Part shown: positions 56,221-64,000 of the stretch, piece after piece
How positions within the stretch are numbered: position 1 is the first letter of the stretch
Layout of the letters: the number at the start of each line of letters is the position of its first letter
Assembly: GCA_964369405.1 (NCBI GenBank)
Contig: CAYJGB010000002.1
Span: 1 to 64,000, forward strand
DNA length: 64,000 nucleotides
Direction of reading: 5' to 3'
Origin: CAYJFG01 sp964369405
Lineage (GTDB): Bacteria; Bacillota; Clostridia; Oscillospirales; Acutalibacteraceae
Notes under the pieces: model-generated
The model's input: only the letters and a program-made list of their open reading frames with translations
The model's database searches: none
What the model was told of the DNA's origin: nothing
Position numbers and translations under genes: made by a program

Positions 56221-57108
56221 TCACTTTGCTTTGTATCGTACATATATAGAAAATAATAGCCCAAATGGCAATATTAGTGTTAATAAAAACTTATTTGGAA
56301 TATTCTTATAACTTATACTTTTATGTGCTAAAATACAACTAGAAACATAATGTAAATAATTCTTAATCTTAAATTTGAGTGGTGTGTTTTTAAAAGAAAA
56401 ATATAATTTTCTAATCTCTATAAAACTATTTGGACTATTACAATATTGATTAAATATATTACCAGTCATACCATCTAATTGATAATCTACAACACATAAT
56501 GGTTCATTTAAAACTAAAAAATCATATTCTTTACTTATTTGTAAATGCATATAATGTGGATTAAAGTTTTTTTCGCCATTTATAGTTGGCTGAGGTGCAA
56601 CTTTTTTATATAAATCACTTCTTACTACCAACTTTCTATCACCATTATTAATTTTATACTTACCGATTAGTAAATCAATTAGATTAATATTTTTAACATT
56701 AGGCAATAAGTCTCCTATGACTTTTTCATCTTGATAGATATCCAAACCTACAATGCCTGCAAAATTATTACTACCGTTTTTATTCCAAAAATCACTTATA
56801 ATTTCAATAGCTTTAGGAGGCATAAAATCATCACTATCTATACACATAGCTAATTGCGTAGTTAAATTTTCAATAGCTACATTATATCCAGTATGTAATC
56901 CACCATTCTCTTTTTTAATATATTTAATCTCAAACTCGTTAGTTGACTTAATCATATTATTGATTATATCCTCTGTATTGTCTGTAGAACCATCATCAAT
57001 TATTAACCACATAAAATTATATAATGTTTGATTTTTTAATGAATCATATAATCGTGGTAGTAAATCAGCTCTATTGAAAGTCGGTGTAAACACAGTGATG
57101 TCAATCAT
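56221..57108 (-). CDS. Family 2 glycosyltransferase
   Basis: 295 residues: VFTPTFNRADLLPRLYDSL, IIDDGSTDNTEDII, ENGGLHTGYNVAI and CIDSDDFMPP (DxD). Overlaps the upstream glycosyltransferase gene by 4 nt (ATGA). GAGGA precedes the ATG. Confidence 0.91.
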   Translation of the reverse strand: MIDITVFTPTFNRADLLPRLYDSLKNQTLYNFMWLIIDDGSTDNTEDIINNMIKSTNEFEIKYIKKENGGLHTGYNVAIENLTTQLAMCIDSDDFMPPKAIEIISDFWNKNGSNNFAGIVGLDIYQDEKVIGDLLPNVKNINLIDLLIGKYKINNGDRKLVVRSDLYKKVAPQPTINGEKNFNPHYMHLQISKEYDFLVLNEPLCVVDYQLDGMTGNIFNQYCNSPNSFIEIRKLYFSFKNTPLKFKIKNYLHYVSSCILAHKSISYKNIPNKFLLTLILPFGLLFSIYVRYKAK

Positions 57109-58076
57109 ATTCTATTTCCTCTAATTTTTATGTACAAATTTAATATATTCATCATAATATTATATCCAAATATTTTATCAACTTTATAAATCATTCTTAC
57201 TTTTGGATTGTAATTATATTTTAATAAATATTTATACTCTTTCATTTGTCTTTTATCAGCCTTTGTATCAAAATCAACAAAGTTTAGTAAATTTAATAAC
57301 GTAATATACTGATATGCAATATAATTATAAAAACATTCTTTAATTATATTGTTTTCAATATTTTGAACGTTTTCTAAACTACTTAAAATATTATTTTTTA
57401 AATCAAAGATATTTTTTGAAGTAATATTAGCTGTTACAGAACCTTCCCTAATTCTATAAGCATAAAGATCTTCAGTAATTAAGCTAAAATTAGCGCCTGT
57501 TAATATAAGTTTTGCACTCCATTCTATATCCTCTGAGTATACTCCTTCTTTAAAGAATAAGTTGTTATCTAATATTACATCTCTACGTACAACTTTAGTC
57601 CATGCAGACGAAACAAAATAATTATTCTTAACTATATCAAATATATTATTTAAATTTTCTTTATTCTTATAATCAAAATAATTTTTAAACTCTTTCGTAC
57701 TTTCAAAATAATATTTAAAACCGAATAATATAACTTCACTTTTTTCTTTTATTATCTTATCGGCTATTTTTTGTGCTACATTTTCATCAATCCAATAGTC
57801 ATCACTATCTAGACAAACAATGTAATCTCCTGTAGCTATTTTAATTCCTTCATTTCTTGCACTAGATATTCCACCATTTATTTTATTTATAACTTTTACA
57901 CGATTATCTAATGTAGAATAACTATTACAAATATCAGGGCTTGTATCAGTTGAACCATCATTAACAAGTATAATTTCTAAATTTTTATAAGTTTGATTTA
58001 TAACACTATCTATACAATCGCTTAAATATTTTTCAACATTATAAACTGGCATAATTACAGATATTTTAAGTTCCAT
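57105..58076 (-). CDS. Family 2 glycosyltransferase
   Basis: About 323 residues: VIMPVYNVEKYLSDCIDSVI, LVNDGSTDTSPDIC, INGGISSARNEGI and CLDSDDYW (DxD). I chose the ATG at 58076 (MELKISVIM), about 10 nt after GGAG; the in-frame GTG at 58085 is too close to that site. Confidence 0.91.
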   Translation of the reverse strand: MELKISVIMPVYNVEKYLSDCIDSVINQTYKNLEIILVNDGSTDTSPDICNSYSTLDNRVKVINKINGGISSARNEGIKIATGDYIVCLDSDDYWIDENVAQKIADKIIKEKSEVILFGFKYYFESTKEFKNYFDYKNKENLNNIFDIVKNNYFVSSAWTKVVRRDVILDNNLFFKEGVYSEDIEWSAKLILTGANFSLITEDLYAYRIREGSVTANITSKNIFDLKNNILSSLENVQNIENNIIKECFYNYIAYQYITLLNLLNFVDFDTKADKRQMKEYKYLLKYNYNPKVRMIYKVDKIFGYNIMMNILNLYIKIRGNRI

Positions 58077-58081
58077 AAACT

Positions 58082-59203
58082 TCACACTCCATAAATTTCT
58101 GATAATTCTTTAATAACCGATTTGCTTGTATATTTTTGCGCCTTAATTAATGATTTTTCTGTAAATTTCTCATTTAATTCACTATCAATATATATATTGT
58201 TAATTTTATTTGCTAATTCTTTATAATCATCAGGATTAAAAATATAACCTGTAACATCATTTTCAACTAATTCTCTATGTCCTCTATTATTTGATACTAT
58301 TACAGCTTTTTTACAAAGCATTGCTTCTATAACATTTAATGGTAACCCTTCTCTATAGCTACACGACACAAAGACATCACAAATATTTATATATTCATCT
58401 AACTTAGTCGTATACCCTAAAAATTCAACGTTCTTTATAATGTCGAGCTCTTGCGTTAATTGTGTTAAATTATCAAGTTCTCTACCATTCCCAGCTATCA
58501 AAAGCTTCGCTTTAGGATATTGTTTAACTACTTCGCTCATAGCTTTAATTGCAACTTTATGATTTTTATTAGGTAATAATTCACCTACGCATAATATAAT
58601 TGGAGATTTATTTTCTATTTCTAATTTAGATTTAATTTTATCTATTGTATTTGTATCTAACGGAAAGTACTTTTCACTATTTGCACCAACACCATGTAAT
58701 CTTTCAATATTAGTATTAAACTTTTTACGTGCTAAGTTATAATCCTCGTCAGTTATAGTTATTAATTTATCGCAATGTTTAGCCAAGGTTTTTTCAATTG
58801 GATAGTATACTGCCCAGTTCTTTTTTGATGCTCCATTATAAAAATGAAACCCGTGTGCAGTATAATATATTTTCGAACCATTTTTACGAGCAGATTTACT
58901 AGCTAATCTAGTTAACACGCCACCAACTGGAGTATTACAAGTTACTATATTATAATTATTTTGATTTATAATAGATTTTAGTTTTTTATAAGCAGATATA
59001 TTTTTTGAGCTAAATGGAGAACGATTAAAATCAATATCAAAAACATAATCTGCAAACTCTAGCTGTAACCCATTTTTTTCTTCTAAATTATTTCTGCCAG
59101 CAACATCAATAATGTATCCATTATCTTTAAGTAACTTCATAAGTGGTTTATGAAATTGTGCTATGTGACTTAAAACTGTAGCCACAATTAAAACTTTTTT
59201 CAA
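58082..59203 (-). CDS. Family 4 glycosyltransferase (EpsD-like)
   Basis: About 373 residues, GT-B fold: LIVATVLSHIAQFHKPLMKL, TAHGFHFYNGASKKNW, ILCVGELLPNKNHKVAI and VSCSYREGLPLNVIEAMLC. I chose the TTG at 59203 (MKKVLIVA), 9 nt after GGAGGAGG; the in-frame TTG at 59221 overlaps that site. EpsD-like enzymes often act second after the priming sugar. Confidence 0.91.
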   Translation of the reverse strand: MKKVLIVATVLSHIAQFHKPLMKLLKDNGYIIDVAGRNNLEEKNGLQLEFADYVFDIDFNRSPFSSKNISAYKKLKSIINQNNYNIVTCNTPVGGVLTRLASKSARKNGSKIYYTAHGFHFYNGASKKNWAVYYPIEKTLAKHCDKLITITDEDYNLARKKFNTNIERLHGVGANSEKYFPLDTNTIDKIKSKLEIENKSPIILCVGELLPNKNHKVAIKAMSEVVKQYPKAKLLIAGNGRELDNLTQLTQELDIIKNVEFLGYTTKLDEYINICDVFVSCSYREGLPLNVIEAMLCKKAVIVSNNRGHRELVENDVTGYIFNPDDYKELANKINNIYIDSELNEKFTEKSLIKAQKYTSKSVIKELSEIYGV

Positions 59204-59226
59204 TTCCAAAACCTCCTCCAATAAAA

Positions 59227-60135
59227 TTACCTAACACTCAATTTTTTTAAATTATTATATATTAAGTCATACATACGGTCATTATTAAATTCTCCAACAA
59301 AACTATTATGTGGAGTAATTATCACATTATCAATATTCCACAGTTCACTATTACTTTCTAGTGGTTCATTTTCAAAAACATCTAAAATTGCACATGAAAT
59401 ATCTTTATTTATAAGAGCGTTTATCATATCTCTTTCGTTTATAATTTCTCCTCGTGATACATTAACTAATACCGCACTGTCTTTCATTATATCAAATTTC
59501 TTCTTATCAATCAAATACCTAGTATCTTCAGTAAGTGGCAATGTAAGAATAATTATATCACTTATTTCAAGTGCTTTATCAATCTCATCTATTGAAAACT
59601 GTTTATCAATATAGTCACTTTCTACATTTATAATATCTGCACAGTTAACAACAACATCAAACGCACTAAGCCTTTTAGCAATTGCTTCTCCTATACTTCC
59701 ATAACCAATAATCAATGCATTTTTATTAGAGAGTTCCAAAATATTTCTATCTTTAACCCATTCTTTATTTGCTTGATTGTTAATAAAGAATTTAGTATTT
59801 TTATAAAATTCTAAAATTTTTAATATAACCCACTCAGCAATAGGAGCACTGTATACACCTCTTGCATTATATAAATCAATATTATTATCATTAATATAAT
59901 CTAAAGGTACTCTATCAAGCCCTGCACTTGTTAGTTGAATATATTTTAAATTAATAAAATTTTGTATGTCATTTGTCTTGAATAGAGAGTTGCATACAAC
60001 TGCATCAAAAATAGACAAATCTATATCTAACGGTACTCTTTCATCTTTAATAAAAGTAATATTAAACCCTAGGGATTTAATATTACTTAATTGTTTTTCA
60101 TTGTATGCAAAAGCACCTGTCAGTAATAACTCCAT
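59227..60135 (-). CDS. D-2-hydroxyacid dehydrogenase
   Basis: 302 residues of the D-isomer-specific 2-hydroxyacid dehydrogenase family. NAD site IIGYGSIGEAIAKRL; catalytic Arg in NVSRGEI, Glu in DVFENEPL and His in ITPHNSF are all present. It reduces a 2-keto acid or oxidises a 2-hydroxy acid. Placement in the capsule locus after an HpcH/HpaI aldolase suggests that it acts on the aldolase product or substrate. GCAGGTG precedes the ATG. Confidence 0.88.
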   Translation of the reverse strand: MELLLTGAFAYNEKQLSNIKSLGFNITFIKDERVPLDIDLSIFDAVVCNSLFKTNDIQNFINLKYIQLTSAGLDRVPLDYINDNNIDLYNARGVYSAPIAEWVILKILEFYKNTKFFINNQANKEWVKDRNILELSNKNALIIGYGSIGEAIAKRLSAFDVVVNCADIINVESDYIDKQFSIDEIDKALEISDIIILTLPLTEDTRYLIDKKKFDIMKDSAVLVNVSRGEIINERDMINALINKDISCAILDVFENEPLESNSELWNIDNVIITPHNSFVGEFNNDRMYDLIYNNLKKLSVR

Positions 60136-60149
60136 AATTTACACCTGCT

Positions 60150-61730
60150 TTAAAATGGTAAAATAGAATTAGCTACAAATGGTAAATTTAGTAAAAATGC
60201 TCTTGTATTAGTTTCTTTCATATTTACCACTCTTATGTTCATATCGTATAATTCTTTATTTAAGTATTTTTTCATATCTAAATGATGTTCATCTGATATT
60301 CTTTTTTCAAGAGGTACTTTAAATAACGCATCTAAAAATTTTCTGTTATTGTAAGCTATTGTAATATCGAAACAAAATTTCATCTCGCTTACATTAACAC
60401 TACCCCAACTACCCCATGTAACTTCCCAATAGTGCATATCAGCTGGTAAATATATGTTAGGTATTTGGTCATATTGAAATTCTTCTAAATATTTTTTGAA
60501 TACTTTATCCACCTTACTTGCTAATGAACGGTTTGCTAAAAATATTTTATATAAATTTCTGTATAACTTAGGGCTTGATTTTGGCATAGATTTTCTGCCA
60601 TAATGTTTATACCAGTATGCTCTTATAGTTTCTGAGCCCCAAGATTTTACTTCTACATCGGCTGTACATTCTTTTTTTAGAATACATCTTTTTCTTAATT
60701 CATTAGGTACTCCGTCGGCAACATATCCATTGTTATGTCTTAAAATTTTCACATATTCTTCATAATCATCTATATTTTCATCAGTTTCAGGTACTTCATA
60801 AACTGTATGTTTAACATTAAATCTTTCAGAAATTACTTTTGCAGCATCAACATCTGGCACTTCTTTAGGTGCTGATAAGTAGCTAAAAGTTTCATATTTA
60901 TCATAATTTCCATTAGCTGCTGCAAATGTTGTATTGCTGTCAATCCCACCTGTAAGAGATATTTGTGGTCTATCCCATTTTTTTGTAATTAACTCCATAT
61001 TATTTTTCATAATATCGGCAGCATATTTTATAACTTTGTCATATTCCTGTTGATTTTTACACTCGCTTTGCTCTTTTCTAGGAAAAAATCTGTCGTGCGA
61101 TACTTTATCATTTTTATATATAAAATCAATATTAGGAACAATTCTTTTAACTTCTTTAAAAGGTGATAAATCAGCTGGTAAATATGGTCCCATAACTCTA
61201 CCATACCACTTGTAATTAATCAATTCTTTAACAAACACGTCCATCTCTAGGTCGCATAAATCACCTATTAATTGAGCATGTGAAGATATATAAAAACTAT
61301 TTTTTATTTTACCATAACATCCTGACTGTAACCCCGATGGGTCGATAATATAACTAATATTATTACTTTCTATATATCCAAAAATAAACAATCCTGTAAT
61401 CTCATCTATAGCATCATAATATGTGTTGATATTTTCATCATATGCTAGTGCAATCTTTTCAAGTATTTTAACTTCATCTGTTTCCATAGTGAAAGGGTTA
61501 TATGCATGACCAATAAGGAAAAAAGTTTTTTCCTTATTCTTAAATTTGTACATATTCACCTTATTATGTGTTGCTATCACATAATCATCTACTTGAGTAA
61601 AATTCCAATTATTATAAAATGGGTATTCTTCTTTATGATTCATAACTTCATTATTACTAGTAATTAAAAAACCTCTTATAAATAAATTTTCTCTCAGCTC
61701 TGGTTTAATATCTAACAATTTATTAGTCAT
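60150..61730 (-). CDS. Asparagine-synthetase-like ATP-dependent amidotransferase
   Basis: About 526 residues. The C-terminal synthetase domain has the PP-loop SLTGGIDSNTTFAAANG. The N-terminal half resembles the Ntn glutaminase domain, but the mature nucleophile Cys2 is absent (the start reads MTNKLL), so glutamine use is doubtful. It probably adenylates a carboxylate and joins it to ammonia or an amine. I chose the ATG at 61730 because AAGGAG (inside the end of the aldolase gene) lies 7 nt upstream. In the capsule locus it may amidate a sugar acid or hydroxyacid. Confidence 0.83.
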   Translation of the reverse strand: MTNKLLDIKPELRENLFIRGFLITSNNEVMNHKEEYPFYNNWNFTQVDDYVIATHNKVNMYKFKNKEKTFFLIGHAYNPFTMETDEVKILEKIALAYDENINTYYDAIDEITGLFIFGYIESNNISYIIDPSGLQSGCYGKIKNSFYISSHAQLIGDLCDLEMDVFVKELINYKWYGRVMGPYLPADLSPFKEVKRIVPNIDFIYKNDKVSHDRFFPRKEQSECKNQQEYDKVIKYAADIMKNNMELITKKWDRPQISLTGGIDSNTTFAAANGNYDKYETFSYLSAPKEVPDVDAAKVISERFNVKHTVYEVPETDENIDDYEEYVKILRHNNGYVADGVPNELRKRCILKKECTADVEVKSWGSETIRAYWYKHYGRKSMPKSSPKLYRNLYKIFLANRSLASKVDKVFKKYLEEFQYDQIPNIYLPADMHYWEVTWGSWGSVNVSEMKFCFDITIAYNNRKFLDALFKVPLEKRISDEHHLDMKKYLNKELYDMNIRVVNMKETNTRAFLLNLPFVANSILPF

Positions 61731-61731
61731 A

Positions 61732-62556
61732 TTAATTCTCCTTTTTGAGTTCAATAATTTTATTTATTATCTCTAAAACAGATTTTTTGTTGTTTTCAAA
61801 AAAATCTGCATCAGCTTCATTCATCAATAATTCAAAACTTCTAATCTCTTTTACTTTTTCGACAAATATTTTATTAATCTCTTCTAAATCAGTTATTTGT
61901 TCACAATTGCAAAAACTCCTAGACAGTATTGTCATTTGAGAACCTAATCTATAATGTTCAGCTATTATATGTTCAGAAGGTAACATACCATTTCCTAAGC
62001 TGGCAATACCTCCAAATCCATAGAATATACCTTTTTCTTTAAATTTATTACATAACATTTCAACAGTACCATTAGAAAGCAATTCAAACATAAAATTCAT
62101 TTTATAACCTAGTGATAAATCATTAAGCCCTATATGAACTTCATCAATATTATCAAGATTTAAAATCTCATCAACTAAGTTAACTGCTTCTGGTGTTTCA
62201 AATAATAAACATGTTCTAACTCTTTTATTAACTACTTTTAAGAATTTAGATACTTCTTCTACTGTTTTAAAATACGGAAGCATAATAACATCAGCACCAT
62301 ATTCAATAATTTTTTCAATCTCTTGCTCAAAACCAACGTGTACTGGATTGCATCTAACAAGCAATTGTGATTTTTTAATACACGAACTAATAGGCACAAT
62401 ATCTTCAATATTATGTCTTGATATTACTGTATTTAAGTGTCCTTGACGCTCATCTTTACCTATTAACTCTAAATCTATTACAATTCTATCTACACCAGAT
62501 TTTTCTGCAATTTGAGCAATTTCTGCTCTATTTGTAATATACATTAGTTTAAACAT
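61732..62556 (-). CDS. HpcH/HpaI family aldolase
   Basis: 274 residues, class II pyruvate-type aldolase TIM barrel: VDRIVIDLELIGK, LVRCNPVH (catalytic Arg), LLFETPEAV (metal Glu) and VHIGLNDLSL (metal Asp). It makes or cleaves 2-keto-3-hydroxy acids using pyruvate-like enolates. This family is not a standard capsule enzyme. Its ATG overlaps the stop of the priming transferase gene (TAATG), so it is tightly coupled to polymer synthesis. Confidence 0.86.
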   Translation of the reverse strand: MFKLMYITNRAEIAQIAEKSGVDRIVIDLELIGKDERQGHLNTVISRHNIEDIVPISSCIKKSQLLVRCNPVHVGFEQEIEKIIEYGADVIMLPYFKTVEEVSKFLKVVNKRVRTCLLFETPEAVNLVDEILNLDNIDEVHIGLNDLSLGYKMNFMFELLSNGTVEMLCNKFKEKGIFYGFGGIASLGNGMLPSEHIIAEHYRLGSQMTILSRSFCNCEQITDLEEINKIFVEKVKEIRSFELLMNEADADFFENNKKSVLEIINKIIELKKEN

Positions 62557-63218
62557 TACTCAATTACTCCCTCTACTAATAATGATTCTTCGTTAACTAT
62601 TTCGTTTTCTGATACAGCCTTCGACGCTGTAACTCCAGTATTTTCATTGTTAGCATTAGTAAACACTTTAACTATAGTTGTAAAAAATATCTTTGCATCA
62701 AAACTTAAAGACATTTTTTGAGTATATTCAACATCGTATTCAATTCTTTTATCCCAATTTATTTCTTTACGCCCATTTACTTGAGCTAGACCTGTTACGC
62801 CAGGTCTTACTGAAAATCGTTTTAATTGAGTCTTAGTATATTCATTATATTCCCAAGGATGGTATGTAAGAACTGGTCTAGGTCCTATTAAACTCATATC
62901 TCCTTTTAATATATTTATAAACTGAGGAAATTCATCTATACTAGTAGCTCTAATAAACTTACCTACTTTTGTCACACGTGCATCATTTTTATCAGAATAA
63001 ACCCCACTACCAGTTTTTTCTGCACCTTGACACATCGAACGAAACTTGTAAATATTAAACACTTTACCATCTAAACCAATTCTCTTCTGTTTAAAGATAA
63101 CTGGTCCTCTGCTCTCAATTTTAATAAAAGCAGCTGTAATTAACAATATAGGCAAAAGTAACGTAAGTCCCACGCAAGACAACGCTATATCAATTCCTCT
63201 TTTAAAATATATATACAT
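62556..63218 (-). CDS. Undecaprenyl-phosphate sugar-phosphate transferase (priming enzyme)
   Basis: 220 residues, the short bacterial sugar-transferase form: one membrane segment (about 8-30), then GPVIFKQKRIGLDGKVFNIY, KFRSMC, TSIDEFPQFINILKGDMSLI, GPRP and RPGVTGLAQVNGR. It starts repeat-unit synthesis on undecaprenyl phosphate. It is the first gene of the locus with a promoter just upstream. The ribosome site GGGGTG is not standard. The specific sugar is unknown. Confidence 0.93.
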   Translation of the reverse strand: MYIYFKRGIDIALSCVGLTLLLPILLITAAFIKIESRGPVIFKQKRIGLDGKVFNIYKFRSMCQGAEKTGSGVYSDKNDARVTKVGKFIRATSIDEFPQFINILKGDMSLIGPRPVLTYHPWEYNEYTKTQLKRFSVRPGVTGLAQVNGRKEINWDKRIEYDVEYTQKMSLSFDAKIFFTTIVKVFTNANNENTGVTASKAVSENEIVNEESLLVEGVIE

Positions 63219-63268
63219 ACAAACACCCCAACCCCAAAACCAAGACTATTGACCAAAATATTATATAA

Positions 63269-63297
63269 ATTTTATCACATATTTAGATTTAATACAA
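63269..63297 (-). promoter_or_regulatory. Promoter of the capsule locus
   Basis: On the minus strand: -35 TTGTAT (63292-63297), 17-nt spacer, extended -10 TGATAAAAT (hexamer 63269-63274), about 51 nt before the priming transferase start. It lies in the 291-nt divergent spacer; no other gene is seen there. Confidence 0.6.
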
Positions 63298-63450
63298 CTA
63301 TTTTTTGCTTTTTTTTTGTCTAAAATTAATATATTCCAAACATTTGCAATTCATAAAGTTAAAATAACTATCTTATTAAAAATTTTGTGCTTATTTTTAT
63401 CTAATGAATATAATTTTTGATATACTTGTACAACAAAATATAATAAATTC

Positions 63451-63478
63451 TTTACTTTTAATAAAATTAGTGTATAAT
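63451..63478 (+). promoter_or_regulatory. Promoter of the cysteine desulfurase gene
   Basis: -35 TTTACT (63451-63456), 16-nt spacer, extended -10 TGTATAAT (hexamer 63473-63478), about 31 nt before the ATG. An alternative TTGATA (63417-63422) / TATAAT (63439-63444) pair lies upstream. Confidence 0.6.
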
Positions 63479-63509
63479 AGATAAATTAATATAATTAAAG
63501 GTGATATTT

Positions 63510-64000
63510 ATGAACAGTGAAATTTACTTTGACAATAGTGCTACTACAAAGCCTAGTAAAAACTGTATTGAAGCGATTACTGAATGTCTAACTATAAATT
63601 ACGGCAATCCCTCTTCTCTACATAATAAAGGTTTTTTAGCTGAAAATATAGTGGAAAACAGTAGAAATATTATTGCACATTCTTTAAATGTAAATAAAAA
63701 TGAAATATTTTTTACAAGTGGTGGTACAGAAAGTAACAACCTTGCAATTTTAGGTGCAGTAGATACACGAAAACGTATGGGTAATAGAATTATTACGACT
63801 GCTATTGAACATTCCTCAGTATTTGAAACAATGAAACACCTCGAAAGTCTTGGATATGAGGTGATTTACTTAAAACCAGATGAGAATGATAACATCACAT
63901 TAGAGCAATTAAATAATGCAATAGATAATAATACAATACTCGTAAGTATGATGTATGTTAATAATGAAACAGGCCTTATATTACCAATTGATAAAGTTTC
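63510..64000 (+). CDS. Cysteine desulfurase (NifS/IscS-like), cut by the window end
   Basis: The first 163 codons of a class V PLP aminotransferase. Motifs: EIYFDNSATTKPSKN, NYGNPSSLHNKG, FFTSGGTESNNLAI, TAIEHSSVFET (PLP-stacking His) and MYVNNETG. The PLP-lysine and active-site Cys lie beyond the window. AAAGGTGA precedes the ATG. It is divergent from the capsule locus and has its own promoter. Confidence 0.95.
   Translation, partial: MNSEIYFDNSATTKPSKNCIEAITECLTINYGNPSSLHNKGFLAENIVENSRNIIAHSLNVNKNEIFFTSGGTESNNLAILGAVDTRKRMGNRIITTAIEHSSVFETMKHLESLGYEVIYLKPDENDNITLEQLNNAIDNNTILVSMMYVNNETGLILPIDKV

Overview
The window is A+T-rich DNA from a Gram-positive, probably spore-forming anaerobe of the class Clostridia (Bacillota). 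The grounds are a YlmC/YmxH-type PRC-barrel protein, DapL for meso-diaminopimelate synthesis, DegV and YloV (FakA-like) proteins, a dockerin-bearing secreted protein, SD-rich ribosome sites with frequent TTG/GTG starts, and tight operons. Genus cannot be fixed from the sequence alone. No rRNA, tRNA, CRISPR array, phage or insertion sequence was recognised.

Region 1 (1-16,960, nearly all minus strand) is housekeeping metabolism. Read in the direction of transcription it runs: DegV protein, BspA-like LRR lipoprotein, an ANTAR-domain regulator with a degenerate receiver, carA, a single ORF fusing carbamoyl-phosphate synthase large subunit to diaminopimelate epimerase (carB-dapF), pyrG, dapL, a YgiQ radical SAM protein, a ComEC-like metallo-beta-lactamase with a small DUF3006 partner, a secreted transglutaminase-like protein with a C-terminal dockerin, and an RlmD-type rRNA methyltransferase. 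The operon thus combines pyrimidine/arginine precursor synthesis with the last steps of meso-DAP synthesis.

Region 2 (17,000-41,400) has short operons on both strands: ylmC and cca (plus); murD, two tandem M42 peptidases, a GNAT and a PLP lyase (minus); an XRE regulator divergent from an NAD-salvage pair (isochorismatase-family hydrolase plus nicotinate phosphoribosyltransferase); a PcrA/UvrD helicase; a membrane-anchored GH32-like protein whose catalytic residues are mostly lost; a cytidylate-kinase-like protein; an SDR; recG; yloV; ymdB; and another metallophosphoesterase.

Region 3 (40,750-63,218, all minus strand) is an exopolysaccharide/capsule locus of Wzx/Wzy type. It has a promoter in front of the initiating sugar-phosphate transferase and carries about ten glycosyltransferases, two hexapeptide acyltransferases, an EpsG-like polymerase and a Wzx flippase. 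Two parts are unusual. The leader-proximal part encodes an HpcH/HpaI aldolase, an asparagine-synthetase-like amidotransferase and a D-2-hydroxyacid dehydrogenase. The distal part encodes a DRE-TIM (HMGL-like) aldolase with a DUF115-like C-terminal domain, a HAD phosphatase, a KdsB-like cytidylyltransferase and three tandem DUF115 proteins, with a decayed wzx fragment between two of the copies. I read the distal part as a candidate non-canonical pathway that makes, CMP-activates and transfers an ulosonic-acid-like sugar. The window ends inside a divergent cysteine desulfurase gene.
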